DNA of 64,000 nucleotides, taken from Arthrobacter gengyunqii (GTDB taxonomy: Bacteria > Actinomycetota > Actinomycetes > Actinomycetales > Micrococcaceae). The position numbers and the translations under genes are program-made. The stretch spans positions 2,294,001-2,358,000 of the forward strand of contig NZ_CP095461.1 in assembly GCF_023022985.1 (NCBI RefSeq), written 5' to 3'. How positions within the stretch are numbered: the first letter of the stretch is position 1; each line of letters begins with the position of its first letter. The notes beneath the pieces are model-generated. The model was not told the origin of the DNA. It did not search any database and was given only the letters and a program-made list of their open reading frames with translations. Of this stretch, positions 37,354 to 47,100 are shown piece by piece.

Positions 37354-37977
37354 GTGCCTTCCAGCGCAGCCCACCAGGAAGCCACCCGCCGGGCCCCCGA
37401 CCAGCAGGGTCCGGAGCGCGGTATTGCGTGGATACTGCTCGTGACCGGCGTCGTCGGCTGGCTCGGTTCCGGCATCCTGGTCCTGGAACGGCTTCGTGTC
37501 TTCGCCGACGCCAACTACATCACCAGCTGCGACATAAGTCCCTGGGTTTCGTGCGGCACCGTGTTCAAGACCTGGCAGGCAGCGATCTTCGGTTTTCCCA
37601 ATCCGCTGATCGGCATAGTTGCCTTCGCCGTGATTATCACGACCGCCATGGGAATGCTGGCCGGCGCCCGCTACGCACGCTGGTACTGGCTGGGGATGCA
37701 GGCAGGCGTGACGCTGGGCATGGTGTTTGTGGTGTGGCTGTGGAGCCAGGCGCTGTTCGACATCTATGTGCTGTGCATTTACTGCATTGTTGTATGGACT
37801 GCCATGATTCCGCTTTTCGTCTTCACGACTGTGCGCAATTTTGCCCACGGCGTCCTTCCGGCACCGGCCGGGCTGGTGAAGTTCCTGTCCGAATGGGCCT
37901 GGGTCATCGTGGCGCTGCTGTGGGTGGCTACCGCCGCCTCGATTTTCTTCCGCTTCATGAACTCCTTCCTCGGCTAG
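37354..37977 (+). CDS. Vitamin K epoxide reductase (VKOR) family membrane protein
   Basis: The 207-residue membrane oxidoreductase re-oxidises periplasmic disulfide-forming partners and passes electrons to menaquinone. It has a helix at about residues 25-45, then the loop-cysteine pair within TSCDISPWVSC, three further helices and the active CxxC in YVLCIYCIVVW. There is no fused thioredoxin domain. The start is GTG at 37354 behind a full AAAGGAG; an in-frame ATG at 37180 is not supported by a ribosome site. It is divergent from rne. No DsbA partner is adjacent. Confidence 0.92.
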   Translation: MPSSAAHQEATRRAPDQQGPERGIAWILLVTGVVGWLGSGILVLERLRVFADANYITSCDISPWVSCGTVFKTWQAAIFGFPNPLIGIVAFAVIITTAMGMLAGARYARWYWLGMQAGVTLGMVFVVWLWSQALFDIYVLCIYCIVVWTAMIPLFVFTTVRNFAHGVLPAPAGLVKFLSEWAWVIVALLWVATAASIFFRFMNSFLG

Positions 37978-38069
37978 CCTTCCCTGGCCGAGTGCCGCGC
38001 CGATGCCGGAACTTCCGTCGCGGAAGAACACCGGCGGGACACTCGATCAGGCTGAATGGCGCCGCTGCG

Positions 38070-38705
38070 TCACTCGGCCGGCAGAGCCCACGCCAGCAGG
38101 ACAGGAACGTCCTGCCCGGGCCAGGTGGCGGTCAGGGACGGATCGACCACACCCTCTCCCCCAAGCTCCAATATCCGCACCACTGACAGATCCCAGTCTG
38201 CGGTCCGAATGTGGGCAACGGTCAGATCGGCCGGACCCGGCTGCGGGCCTTCGGCGAGCTCTTCGCCGTCCGGAAGCCCGCTGGCCACCACGCTGACGGA
38301 CTCCGGAATGTCTTCCCGGACGCCGTCGTTCTCAAAGTACTGCGGCGCCTGGCCCTGTCCGGAAAGGATCGACGCCGTCAGCGCCTGCGCATAGGCAGGA
38401 TCCCCGCAGCCGTCATAGACCCAGCGTGTGCCCAGCACCGAATGCTCCATGGTGGTGATCAGGTGCTTCTCAGCGCCTTCCAGCGGTGCTCCGCGGTAGG
38501 TGAGCGGAACCTGCACGACGTCGGCGCCGACGGCAACGAGATGGGTCTCGATACCCACCTGTCCCTCCGGGTCATCGAAGCGGAAGGAGCCGACGCGCTC
38601 AATGGGCAGTTGCCCGACGCGGGGAAACCATGACGTCGTGGGCAGCCAGGAGGCAAGAAGTTCCATTTTGTCCGGGTGCAATTCTGCGTGATAAATGAGT
38701 GCCAT
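38070..38705 (-). CDS. Maltokinase N-terminal cap-like protein (CG0192-type)
   Basis: The 211-residue protein resembles the stand-alone form of the maltokinase N-terminal cap domain found in actinobacteria. Telling segments are MALIYHAELHPDKMELLASW, the R-F-D-D-P-x-G-x-V-G-I-E-T strand, QVPLTYRGAPLEG and MEHSVLGTRWVYDGCGDP near residue 90. No kinase domain follows and no trehalose/GlgE gene is nearby. The ATG at 38705 is back to back with an SDR gene. The assignment is by motif memory only, so the function should be regarded as unknown; a sugar-kinase-associated role is a guess. Confidence 0.6.
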   Translation of the reverse strand: MALIYHAELHPDKMELLASWLPTTSWFPRVGQLPIERVGSFRFDDPEGQVGIETHLVAVGADVVQVPLTYRGAPLEGAEKHLITTMEHSVLGTRWVYDGCGDPAYAQALTASILSGQGQAPQYFENDGVREDIPESVSVVASGLPDGEELAEGPQPGPADLTVAHIRTADWDLSVVRILELGGEGVVDPSLTATWPGQDVPVLLAWALPAE

Positions 38706-38804
38706 GCGCCCAGCCTAGGGGCATTGGCCGCCGGCGTCAGGAATTTCCCCCGGCGGTGCCCGGTTGTCGCCTCTAAGCACCATCCCCAAATCTTCAGGAG
38801 AACC

Positions 38805-39911
38805 ATGCTTCGAGAAACCCCCGCACCCCGGCCCAACGACACTGCGCCCACTGCACTGGTGGCCGGAGCGACCGGAATTGCCGGCGCCGCCATCGTTGAC
38901 CTGCTGGCACAGCAAGGCTGGACCGTCCTGGCCCTGTCACGCAAGGGGGGCGCCCCGGACCCTAAGCGTCCCGGCGTCGTACCCGTCGCAGCGGATCTGA
39001 CCAACCTGGAAAGCCTCGCCGCAGCCCTTGCGGACAAGCGTCCGACGCACGTCTTCTTCACTTCATGGTCCCGCCAGGAAACCGAAGTGGAGAACATCGC
39101 CGTCAACTCTGCGATGGTCCGCAACCTGCTGACCGCGCTGGAGCACGCACCGCTGGAACACGTGGCCCTGATGACCGGGCTCAAGCACTACATGGGCCCC
39201 TTCGAGGCCTACGGTGAAGGCCCCATGCCGGACACCCCGTTCTCCGAGGATGAACCGCGGCTTCCGGTGGACAATTTCTACTACGCGCAGGAAGACGAAT
39301 TGATGGCGGCCGCCGAGCGGCAGGGTTTCGCCTGGTCCGTGCACCGGGCACACACGGTCATTGGCTTCGCCGTCGGCAACGCCATGAACATGGGCCAGAC
39401 CCTGGCCGCGCAGGCAACGCTGTGCCGCGAACTTGGACTGCCGTTTGTCTTCCCGGGCTCGGAAACCCAGTGGAATTCAGTCACTGACATGACCGACGCC
39501 GGGCTGCTGGCCGAGCACATGCTGTGGGCCGCCACCGCTCCGAACACCGCCAACGAAGCGTTCAACGTGGTCAACGGCGACGTGTTCCGCTGGCGCTCCC
39601 TGTGGCCGCGCCTGGCAGCCCGGTTCGGTGTCGAACCCGTTGGCTTCGACACCAAGCCGCGGCCGCTCGAGGAGCAGATGGCGGACATGGACGGGGCGTG
39701 GGAAAAGCTGGCCGCCCGCCATGGCCTGGCTGAACCGAACCTCTCCCGGCTGGCGACCTGGTGGCATACCGACGCGGATCTGGGCCGGAACATTGAAGTG
39801 CTCACGGATATGAGCAAAAGCAGGCTGGCCGGCTTCACGGGTTACCGCCGGACTGAGGACGCTTTCGCGGAACTCTTTGACCGGCTGCGCGCCGAACGGT
39901 TGATTCCCTGA
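38805..39911 (+). CDS. PRISE-like SDR (progesterone 5-beta-reductase/iridoid-synthase-type)
   Basis: The 368-residue Rossmann-fold NADPH reductase starts with the cofactor loop AGATGIAGAAIVDLL at about residue 24. HVFFTSWSRQE, MTGLKHYMGPFEAYG and NFYYAQEDELM (the catalytic Tyr/Lys region is atypical in this class, here as FYY) are diagnostic of the PRISE group that reduces enones. The C-terminal lid has SRPHT-like SVHRAHTVIGFAVGNAMNMG. The ATG at 38805 follows CAGGAG. It is divergent from the cap-like gene. The substrate is unknown; many bacterial members are annotated only as SDR oxidoreductase. Confidence 0.82.
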   Translation: MLRETPAPRPNDTAPTALVAGATGIAGAAIVDLLAQQGWTVLALSRKGGAPDPKRPGVVPVAADLTNLESLAAALADKRPTHVFFTSWSRQETEVENIAVNSAMVRNLLTALEHAPLEHVALMTGLKHYMGPFEAYGEGPMPDTPFSEDEPRLPVDNFYYAQEDELMAAAERQGFAWSVHRAHTVIGFAVGNAMNMGQTLAAQATLCRELGLPFVFPGSETQWNSVTDMTDAGLLAEHMLWAATAPNTANEAFNVVNGDVFRWRSLWPRLAARFGVEPVGFDTKPRPLEEQMADMDGAWEKLAARHGLAEPNLSRLATWWHTDADLGRNIEVLTDMSKSRLAGFTGYRRTEDAFAELFDRLRAERLIP

Positions 39912-40344
39912 CCTGCAGCGGCCGGGCGGCATCCCGCCGCACCGGCCGTTTCCGCAAGTCAGGTGCCACTTGAAGTAGGATCCAAGGGTACTTTTGGTTT
40001 GGGTGGTGCGGCAGTGTGCCGCCGCCTGAACAACGGAATTCCGGAAGAGCCTGGAGGTGAACCGCACGCATGGACGACGGAAAGAGTCGATCTATCAGCC
40101 GCGCGAGCCTCATCCTGGCCCCGGACCTTCCACATGAGCGCCCCTAGACTGCAAGCCCGATCAGGCTGCCGCCGTACAGGGGTTGCACAGTTAGGGGCCG
40201 GCACGGTTTAGCACCGGCAGGGGCGGAAGGCCGGGATGCATCCCGGGCTCGTGCGGTTTGAGATAACCAACCCGTACACCTTTTGCACACAGCCGAGGCC
40301 ATGCCGCGGTTCTCTGTGTGCGCCCACCGGAGGGAACCGGCTTC
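39912..40344 (+). promoter_or_regulatory. Long structured leader upstream of mgtE
   Basis: This 433-nt gap holds a 25-codon ORF (separate entry) and several hairpins. Stem 40008-40013 with 40017-40022 lies upstream of that ORF. Downstream are the 16-bp palindrome 40231-40246 and an 8-bp stem 40285-40292 with 40314-40321. The mgtE ribosome site AGGGAA sits in the loop of CCGG/CCGG (40327-40340). I looked for the M-box (ykoK) consensus and did not see its conserved core, so no known riboswitch class is assigned. Confidence 0.5.
40070..40147 (+). CDS. Putative leader peptide (25 aa) upstream of mgtE
   Basis: A short ORF with ATG at 40070 and TAG at 40145-40147, preceded 9 nt upstream by GGAGGTGA (40053-40060), a perfect match to the 16S rRNA anti-Shine-Dalgarno and the best such site noticed in the window. 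The peptide begins with two aspartates (MDDGKSR) and ends with a Pro-rich stretch (APDLPHERP), its last residue being Pro before UAG. Acidic or proline-rich leader peptides control magnesium transporter genes in enteric bacteria, and Pro-stop is a known slow-termination context. Translation and a regulatory role are inferences. Confidence 0.5.
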   Translation: MDDGKSRSISRASLILAPDLPHERP

Positions 40345-41703
40345 ATGATCAAGTCACCCAGTTCTTCGTTCGAAACCAGCGCCAAGCTGCTGGGCGAAGC
40401 AATCGGCAGGAACAACATTGCCCTCGCGGCCCGCGTCCTGCAGCCGCTTAATGTGGCGGAAACGATTGAACAGCTCGAACGGCTCGGCACCATCAACAGG
40501 GCTCTGGCGTATCGCACGCTGCCCAAGGAACGCGCACTGGCGGTCTTCGAACGGCTCGACGTCCTGCTGCAGGCGGACCTTCTCTCCGGGCTGCAGGATG
40601 CCCAGGTGGCAGAGGTCTTTGCGGCGCTGAGCCCCGATGACCGGGTGGCCCTGCTGGACGAGCTGCCGGCATCGGTGGCCAACCTGCTGATTCTGGGTCT
40701 GAGCGACAAAGACCGGGCTCTCACCGCCATCGTGCTCGGCTACCCGCAGCGGTCCGTGGGACGGTTCATGAGTCCCCAGTTTCTCACCGCTCATCCCGGC
40801 TTTACTGCCGGCCAAACCCTGGAGCGGGTGCGTGCACAGTCGGAGGAAGCCGAGAGCATCTACACGATCCCCGTCACCGACGACGGCCGCCACCTGGTGG
40901 GCGTCGTGTCCCTGCGGGACGTGCTGTGCGCGGCTGAATCGGACGCTGTTGCGGACCTGATGAAGGACCCGTTGTTCGCCCCGGCAACCATGGACGTCGA
41001 AGAAGCAGCACGGTACTGCGCTGACGCGAAAGTCCTGGCGCTGCCGATCGTGGATGCGGAAACGCGTCTGGTGGGGATCCTGACCGTGGATGATGCGCTG
41101 CGGATCCTTGAGGACGCGGAAAGCGAGGATGCGGCACGTTCGGGCGGAAGCGAACCGCTGCGCCGTCCGTACCTGGCCACCCCGGTGCGCAGCATTGTGC
41201 GTGCCCGTGTTGTGTGGCTGCTGGTGCTCGCGGTGGGTGCAACGTTAACGGTTCAGGTCATGGGCGCTTTCGAAGCCACCCTGGCGGAACAGGTGGTCCT
41301 TTCCCTGTTCATTCCCCTGCTCATCGGCACGGGAGGGAACACCGGGAACCAGGCAGCCACCACTATTACGCGCGCACTGGCGCTCGGTGACGTGCGGCCG
41401 GCCGACGCCGTCAAGGTGGTTGCGCGGGAAGTGCGCGTAGGAGCGTGGCTGGGCGCACTGCTCGGCGGACTGGGTTTTGCCGTTGCCTCCCTGATCTTCA
41501 CCGTGCCCCTGGGCCTGGTGATCGGGTTGACCCTGCTGGGAGTCTGCACCATGGCAGCCGGCGTTGGCGGCCTGATGCCGTTGCTGGGGAAGGCCCTCAA
41601 AGTGGATCCCGCCGTATTCTCCAACCCCTTCATCTCCACCTTTGTGGATGCCCTGGGCCTCATCATCTACTTTATGATCGCGTCGAGCATTCTGGGGCTG
41701 TGA
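40345..41703 (+). CDS. mgtE: Magnesium transporter MgtE
   Basis: The 452-residue Mg2+ channel has the full domain set: an N-terminal superhelical domain (residues 15-125, VAEVFAALSPDDRVALLDELP), two CBS domains (about 135-255, YTIPVTDDGRHLVGVVSL and LALPIVDAETRLVGILTV) and five membrane helices from about 280. The selectivity region GTGGNTGNQAATT is near residue 332. The ATG at 40345 is favoured; GGAGGG lies 11 nt upstream within a small hairpin. Closing by cytosolic Mg2+ is a property of the family. The leader with a short ORF suggests additional expression control. It is convergent with ndk across a hairpin. Confidence 0.95.
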   Translation: MIKSPSSSFETSAKLLGEAIGRNNIALAARVLQPLNVAETIEQLERLGTINRALAYRTLPKERALAVFERLDVLLQADLLSGLQDAQVAEVFAALSPDDRVALLDELPASVANLLILGLSDKDRALTAIVLGYPQRSVGRFMSPQFLTAHPGFTAGQTLERVRAQSEEAESIYTIPVTDDGRHLVGVVSLRDVLCAAESDAVADLMKDPLFAPATMDVEEAARYCADAKVLALPIVDAETRLVGILTVDDALRILEDAESEDAARSGGSEPLRRPYLATPVRSIVRARVVWLLVLAVGATLTVQVMGAFEATLAEQVVLSLFIPLLIGTGGNTGNQAATTITRALALGDVRPADAVKVVAREVRVGAWLGALLGGLGFAVASLIFTVPLGLVIGLTLLGVCTMAAGVGGLMPLLGKALKVDPAVFSNPFISTFVDALGLIIYFMIASSILGL

Positions 41704-41742
41704 GCCGCGAGCTGCACGAGCCTGCAGGCGGGATCCGCACAG

Positions 41743-41787
41743 CAGGAGGGCCTGAGCCCGGTGGAGTACCGGACTCAGGCCCTCCTG
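41743..41787. terminator. Bidirectional hairpin between mgtE and ndk
   Basis: A 14-bp perfect stem (41743-41756 with 41774-41787) extends by a further 5 bp after one mismatch, with a 5-nt loop. There is no T-run. It lies between convergent genes, so it probably terminates both transcripts. Confidence 0.65.
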
Positions 41788-41802
41788 AAGGGGACAGCGG
41801 AG

Positions 41803-42222
41803 TTACTTGCCGAACCAGATGCCGATTTCGCGTTCTGCGGACTCGGGGGAATCCGAACCATGGACCAGGTTCTGCTGAACTGCCGTGCCCCAGTCGCGGC
41901 CAAAGTCGCCGCGGATGGTGCCCGGAGCCGCCGTCGTCGGATCGGTGGTGCCGGCCAGGGAGCGGAAGCCCTCGATGACGCGTTCGCCTTCGAAGATGGC
42001 CGCCACAATGGGGCCGCTGAGCATGAACTCCACCAGCGGTTCGTAGAACGGCTTGCCTTCGTGCTCGGCGTAGTGCTCTTCGAGCACCTCGCGGGTGGCG
42101 TCCACCTTCTTCAGTTCAGCCAGGGTGTAGCCCTTGGCTTCCACTCGGGCCAGGATTGCGCCGGAGAGATTCCGCTTCACGCCGTCGGGTTTGATCAGTA
42201 CAAGTGTGCGTTCGGTGCTCAC
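41803..42222 (-). CDS. ndk: Nucleoside diphosphate kinase
   Basis: The 139-residue enzyme exchanges phosphate between NTPs and NDPs through a phospho-histidine. RTLVLIKPDGVKRN opens the ferredoxin-like fold, the Kpn loop follows, and the active histidine is in NLVHGSDSPESAEREIGIWF. The length is typical for short bacterial Ndk. It lies 40 bp after the DUF4233 gene on the same strand and is the last gene of the ileS-folC-DUF4233-ndk cluster. Confidence 0.98.
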   Translation of the reverse strand: MSTERTLVLIKPDGVKRNLSGAILARVEAKGYTLAELKKVDATREVLEEHYAEHEGKPFYEPLVEFMLSGPIVAAIFEGERVIEGFRSLAGTTDPTTAAPGTIRGDFGRDWGTAVQQNLVHGSDSPESAEREIGIWFGK

Positions 42223-42262
42223 GGTAAATCTCCTTGCGAAGTAGCGGTTTTCGAGTCTAAGC

Positions 42263-42736
42263 CTAGTCGGTGACGGCTGTGCCGGCAGCGCCCGTGTCCT
42301 CCAGGCCTTCGGGATGGGCCTTTTCCCATTCCTCCTGCTCGCGGTCCCGCTGCCGGTTCTCCCGGTCCAGACGCATGCCGGTCTTCAGCCCGTACCACCA
42401 GGTGGCGGCGAAGATGGCACCAATCAGGAACATCATCGGTTCCAGGAAACCGGTGGCAATGATGACCAGCTGCAGGATCCAGCCGACGACGGGTCCGGCT
42501 GGCTTGGACAGGAAGGCGCAGGTACCGATCAATGCAGCAAACAGGACCAGTCCGCCGGTCAGGATGATGGCGGGAGACAGGACGTCGCGTTGCAGGCCGA
42601 AAACGGCGAGCGTCGCGAAGAGCACCAGGAACGCTTCCAGGACGAGGACCGTCGAGGCGAACATGATGCGGATGGAACGCCGTTTCTTGGGCATTCCCGG
42701 GCGCCACTCGCGCTGGGCCTTGGTAAGTTTTGCCAT
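42263..42736 (-). CDS. DUF4233 membrane protein
   Basis: The 157-residue protein has four predicted helices (residues about 22-45, 53-75, 83-105 and 100-115) and a charged C-terminal tail (DRENRQRDREQEEWEKAHPEG). It is the small membrane protein habitually found between folC and ndk in actinobacteria and classed as DUF4233. It starts 5 bp after the folC stop, so the two are tightly coupled. No function is known; the position suggests a housekeeping role. Confidence 0.88.
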   Translation of the reverse strand: MAKLTKAQREWRPGMPKKRRSIRIMFASTVLVLEAFLVLFATLAVFGLQRDVLSPAIILTGGLVLFAALIGTCAFLSKPAGPVVGWILQLVIIATGFLEPMMFLIGAIFAATWWYGLKTGMRLDRENRQRDREQEEWEKAHPEGLEDTGAAGTAVTD

Positions 42737-42741
42737 CGTGC

Positions 42742-44121
42742 TTACTTTCCGAGAAGGGTGCGCGCTTCGGCCACCAGGGTAATGGAGCCGATGATGAGCA
42801 CGCCGCCGGCGAGGTCATTGTTTTCCTCGGCCTTGGCCACCGCCCATTCAATGGCGTTGTCCAGGCCGGGTTCCACCTGCAGCTCTTCGTCGGCAAAGCC
42901 TGCGTCCACGGCGTCCTGGACCAGGTCTTCGGCCGAGAGGGCGCGCGGTGAGCTGGATTGCGTGAGGCAGACGCCGGCGATCTGGTCGCCAAGGGTCTCC
43001 CGCAGTTCGGTCAGGATGCCCACCGAGTCCTTCTCCGCCAGGATGCCGACCACCAGCACCAGTGAAGTGAAGCTGAAGGCTTCCAAGACCGCTTCGGCCG
43101 ATGCCTTGGCACCGGCGGGGTTGTGGGCGGCATCCACCACGATGGTGGGCGCGGTACGCACCACTTCAAGGCGTCCGGGAGACGTGACCGTGGAGAACCC
43201 GGTGCGGAGCAGTTCCACGTCAAGTTCCTTGGTGCCGCCGCCAATGAAGGCCTCCAGTGCAGCCACGGCGACAGCTGCGTTCTCCGCCTGGTGCTTGCCG
43301 TGCAGCGGCAGGAGCAGCTCCTCATAGCGCCCGGCCAGGCCGGCAATGGTGAGCATCTGCCCGCCCACCGCCATGACACGGGACTCGACGCCGAATTCGA
43401 CACCCTCGAAACGGTACGGAATGCCCACTTCTCGGGCCTTTTCCAGCAATACCTGCGCAGCTTCCATCGGCTGGGCGGCACTGATCAGGAAGCCGCCCTC
43501 CTTGATGATGCCGGCCTTTTCCATGGCGATGTCAGCGACGTTGTCGCCCAGCAGTTCCGTGTGGTCCAGGGAAATGGGCGTGACGACGGCAACGGAGCCG
43601 TCGCCCACGTTGGTGGCGTCGGTGATGCCGCCCAGGCCCACTTCAATGACTGCCACGTCCACGGGTTCGTCGGCGAAGACCGCAAACGCCAGGATGGTGA
43701 CAGCCTCAAAGTACGTCAGGCGCGGCTCCCCGGCGGCCTCGAGTTCGCCGTCGACAATGTCCAGGTAGGGGTGGATTTCGTCCCAGATCCGGACAAACGT
43801 CTCATCGGAGACCGGTTCGCCGTCAATGCTGATCCGCTCGGTGACCTTACTCAGGTGCGGGCTGGTGTACCGGCCGGTGCGCAGCCCGTAGGCCCGCAGT
43901 CCGGCCTCGATCATCCGCGCGGTGGAGGTCTTGCCGTTGGTTCCGGTGATGTGAATGATCGGGAACGCCTTGTTCGGCTCCCCCAGCACCTCCATCGCCC
44001 GGAACAGCGGCGCCATGCGCGGTTCCATCTTGTTCTCGGGGGCGCGGCTCAGCAGCTCGGCGTAGACGCTTTCCACGGAGAAACCGTCGATTGCCCCGGA
44101 GGGTCCGTCGGACATGCTCAT
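42742..44121 (-). CDS. folC: Bifunctional folylpolyglutamate synthase/dihydrofolate synthase
   Basis: FolC adds glutamate to dihydropteroate and lengthens the polyglutamate tail of folates. The 459-residue protein has the Mur-ligase-like fold: P-loop HITGTNGKTSTARM near residue 58, FEAVTILAFAVFADE, VIEVGLGGITDATN and PISLDHTELLGD in the central domain, and VVDAAHNPAGAKAS in the C-terminal domain. Its ATG shares one base with the ileS stop (TAATG at 44119-44123), so translation is coupled. MSMSD offers a second ATG two codons later. Confidence 0.96.
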   Translation of the reverse strand: MSMSDGPSGAIDGFSVESVYAELLSRAPENKMEPRMAPLFRAMEVLGEPNKAFPIIHITGTNGKTSTARMIEAGLRAYGLRTGRYTSPHLSKVTERISIDGEPVSDETFVRIWDEIHPYLDIVDGELEAAGEPRLTYFEAVTILAFAVFADEPVDVAVIEVGLGGITDATNVGDGSVAVVTPISLDHTELLGDNVADIAMEKAGIIKEGGFLISAAQPMEAAQVLLEKAREVGIPYRFEGVEFGVESRVMAVGGQMLTIAGLAGRYEELLLPLHGKHQAENAAVAVAALEAFIGGGTKELDVELLRTGFSTVTSPGRLEVVRTAPTIVVDAAHNPAGAKASAEAVLEAFSFTSLVLVVGILAEKDSVGILTELRETLGDQIAGVCLTQSSSPRALSAEDLVQDAVDAGFADEELQVEPGLDNAIEWAVAKAEENNDLAGGVLIIGSITLVAEARTLLGK

Positions 44122-47100
44122 TAGATCTTCTCCACGGTGACGGTGAATTCTTCGGCGCCGTCGGCAAGCTCGACGGCGGTGACCACCAGTTGATCGGTCA
44201 GGGTTTCAGACTTGATCAGTTCCGCATTCGCCTCAAGGGCCGCAGCAGCTGCCGGCGATGTTTTTACCTCGGTGCGGATGTGGTCGCTGATGTGCAGGTC
44301 CGCGTCACGGCGGGCCTGCTGGATGGCGCGGATGCCGTCGCGGGCGGTGCCCTCGGCGGCCAGCTCCGGCGTGACCTCGGTGTTCAGCACCAGGAAGCCG
44401 CCGCCGGGCAGCACGGAGACAGCCTTGGAAGACTCGCCGTCGGCGGTTTCCACCACTGTTTCCAGCGTGTATTCCTGCGGCTGCAGTTCCAGGCCGCCCG
44501 CGGTGACCGTGCCGGCGTCGTCCACCGACCAGTCCCCTGACTTGGAGGCCTTGATTGCGGTCTGGACGTTCTTGCCCAGTCGGGGGCCTGCGGCACGGGC
44601 GTTGACCACGAGCTTCTGCGTGATGCCGAACTCGGCAGGATCAGCTGCGGCAGCCTCCATCAGGCGAACGGACTTCAGGTTCAGTTCATCGGCGATGATT
44701 GCCGCGAACTGGCCCTGCAGCGACTCGGCATCGGGCGCGACGACGGTCAGTTCAGACAGCGGCAGCCGCACCCGGAGGTTCGCGGCCTTGCGCAGGGACG
44801 AACCCACCGAGGCGATCCGGCGGGTGCGGTCCATCCGGTCCACCAGCGCGGGATCCTGCGGGAACAGTTCCGCGTCCGGCCAGTCGGTCAGGTGCACGGA
44901 GCGGCCGCCGGTGAGTCCGCGCCAGATCTCCTCGGAGACCAGCGGCAGCAGCGGAGCGGCCACCCGGCAGACCGTTTCCAGGCAAGTGTACAGCACATCA
45001 AACGCCTGGGTGTCTTCATCGAAGAACCGGGTGCGGCTGCGGCGGATGTACCAGTTGGTCAGCGTGTCCATGTACTGGCGCAGCGTTTCGCAGGCCTCGG
45101 ACACGTCATAGCTGTCCAGCTCGGACGTCATGGTCCGCACCAGGTCACCGGTGGCGGCCAGCATGTAGTTGTCCAGCGGTTCGGTGGACTCGTAGCGCGC
45201 CGTCGCCTCGTAGCCGTTGCCGTTGTTCGCGGCGTTGGTGTACAGCGTGAAGAAGTGCCACACGTTCCACAGCGGCAGGATGACCTGGCGGACGCCTTCG
45301 CGGATGCCCTGTTCGGTGACGATCAGGTTGCCGCCGCGCAGGATCGGTGAGGCCATGAGGAACCAACGCATGGCGTCGGAGCCGTCGCGGTCCAGGACCT
45401 CGGAGACGTCCGGGTAGTTGCGCAGCGACTTGGACATCTTCTGCCCGTCGGAGCCCAGCACAATGCCGTGGCTGATGACGTTCCGGAAGGCCGGGCGGTC
45501 AAAGAGCGCGGTAGCCAGGACGTGCAGCGTGTAGAACCAGCCGCGGGTCTGCCCGATGTACTCCACGATGAAATCGCCCGGGTTGTGGTGCTCAAACCAG
45601 TCGGCGTTCTCGTGCGGGTAGTGCACCTGGGCGTAGGGCATGGAACCGGAGTCGAACCAGACGTCCAGGACGTCTTCGACGCGGCGCATGGTGGACTGGC
45701 CCTCTTCGGGGGTCCGCGGATCGTCCGGGTTCGGGCGGGTCAGTTCGTCGATGAAGGGGCGGTGCAGGTCCGGCTCGCCGGCATGGTTCAGCGGCAGCCG
45801 GCCGAAGTCGGCCTTGAGCTCTTCCAGCGAACCGTAGACATCGGTGCGCGGGTAGTTGGGATCATCGGAAACCCAGACCGGGATGGGGCTGCCCCAGTAG
45901 CGGTTTCGGCTGATGGACCAATCGCGGGCGTTCTCCAGCCACTTGCCGAACTGGCCGTCCTTGACGTTTTCCGGGATCCAGTTGATCTGCTGGTTCAGTT
46001 CGACCATGCGGTCCTTGATCTTGGTGACCTCCACGAACCAGGAGGAAACAGCCTTGTAGATCAGCGGGTTCCGGCAGCGCCAGCAGTGCGGGTAGCTGTG
46101 CTCGTAGCTGGCCTGGCGCAGCAGGCGTCCGTCGGCGCGCAGCACACGGGTGATGAGCTTGTTGGCATCAAAAACCTGCAGTCCGGCAATGTCGGACAGT
46201 GGGCCGTCGGCGAACATGGGCAGGAACTTGCCGCCCTCATCCACGGACAGGATCACGGGGATGCCGTTGGCTTCGCAGATCTTCTGGTCGTCTTCACCGT
46301 AGGCCGGAGCCTGGTGAACAATACCGGTGCCGTCGGTGGTGGTGACGTAGTCGGCCACGACAATCCGCCAGGCATTCTGCGTGCCCCACTTCTCGGTGTC
46401 CGTGTAGTAGTTCCACAGCGGTTCGTAGGCCAGTCCGGCCAGCTCGCTGCCCAGGTGCACGGAGGTGACGGCCGCGCGGGCGGCGTCGGCGTCGTCGTAC
46501 CCCAGGTCCTTGGCGTAAGAGCCCACCAGGTCTTCGGCCAGCAGGTAGCGGACCTCCGGGTTGTCCTGCGGCGTACCGTTGGGTCCGGCGGGCACGACGG
46601 CGTAACGGACCGAGGGTCCGACGGCGAGGGCCATGTTGGTGGGCAGCGTCCAGGGCGTGGTGGTCCACGCGATGGCGAGGACGCCGTCGAGCTCCGCGGA
46701 CAGCGCGTTGTCGCCGGCAGTGATGGGGAAGGTGACCGTGACGGTCTGGTCCTGCCGGTCCTTGTAGACGTCGTCATCCATGCGCAGCTCATGGTTGGAC
46801 AGCGGGGTCTCGTCCTTCCAGCAGTACGGGAGCACCCGGAAACCGCTGTAAGTCAGGCCCTTCTCGTGAAGGGTCTTGAAGGCCCAGATGACCGACTCCA
46901 TGTACTCGACGTTGAGCGTCTTGTAGTCGTTCTCGAAGTCCACCCAGCGGGCCTGGCGGGTGACGTAGTCCTTCCACTCGCCGGCGTACTCCATCACGGA
47001 GGCGCGGCAGGCGTCGTTGAACTTGTCGATGCCCATCTTCTCGATCTGGACCTTGTCGCTCATGCCCAGCTGCTTCATGGCTTCGAGCTCGGCGGGCAGG

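Noticed and set aside
39912..40344. M-box (ykoK) magnesium riboswitch before mgtE
   Set aside because: The conserved core of that class as I know it is not visible; the region is left as an unassigned structured leader.
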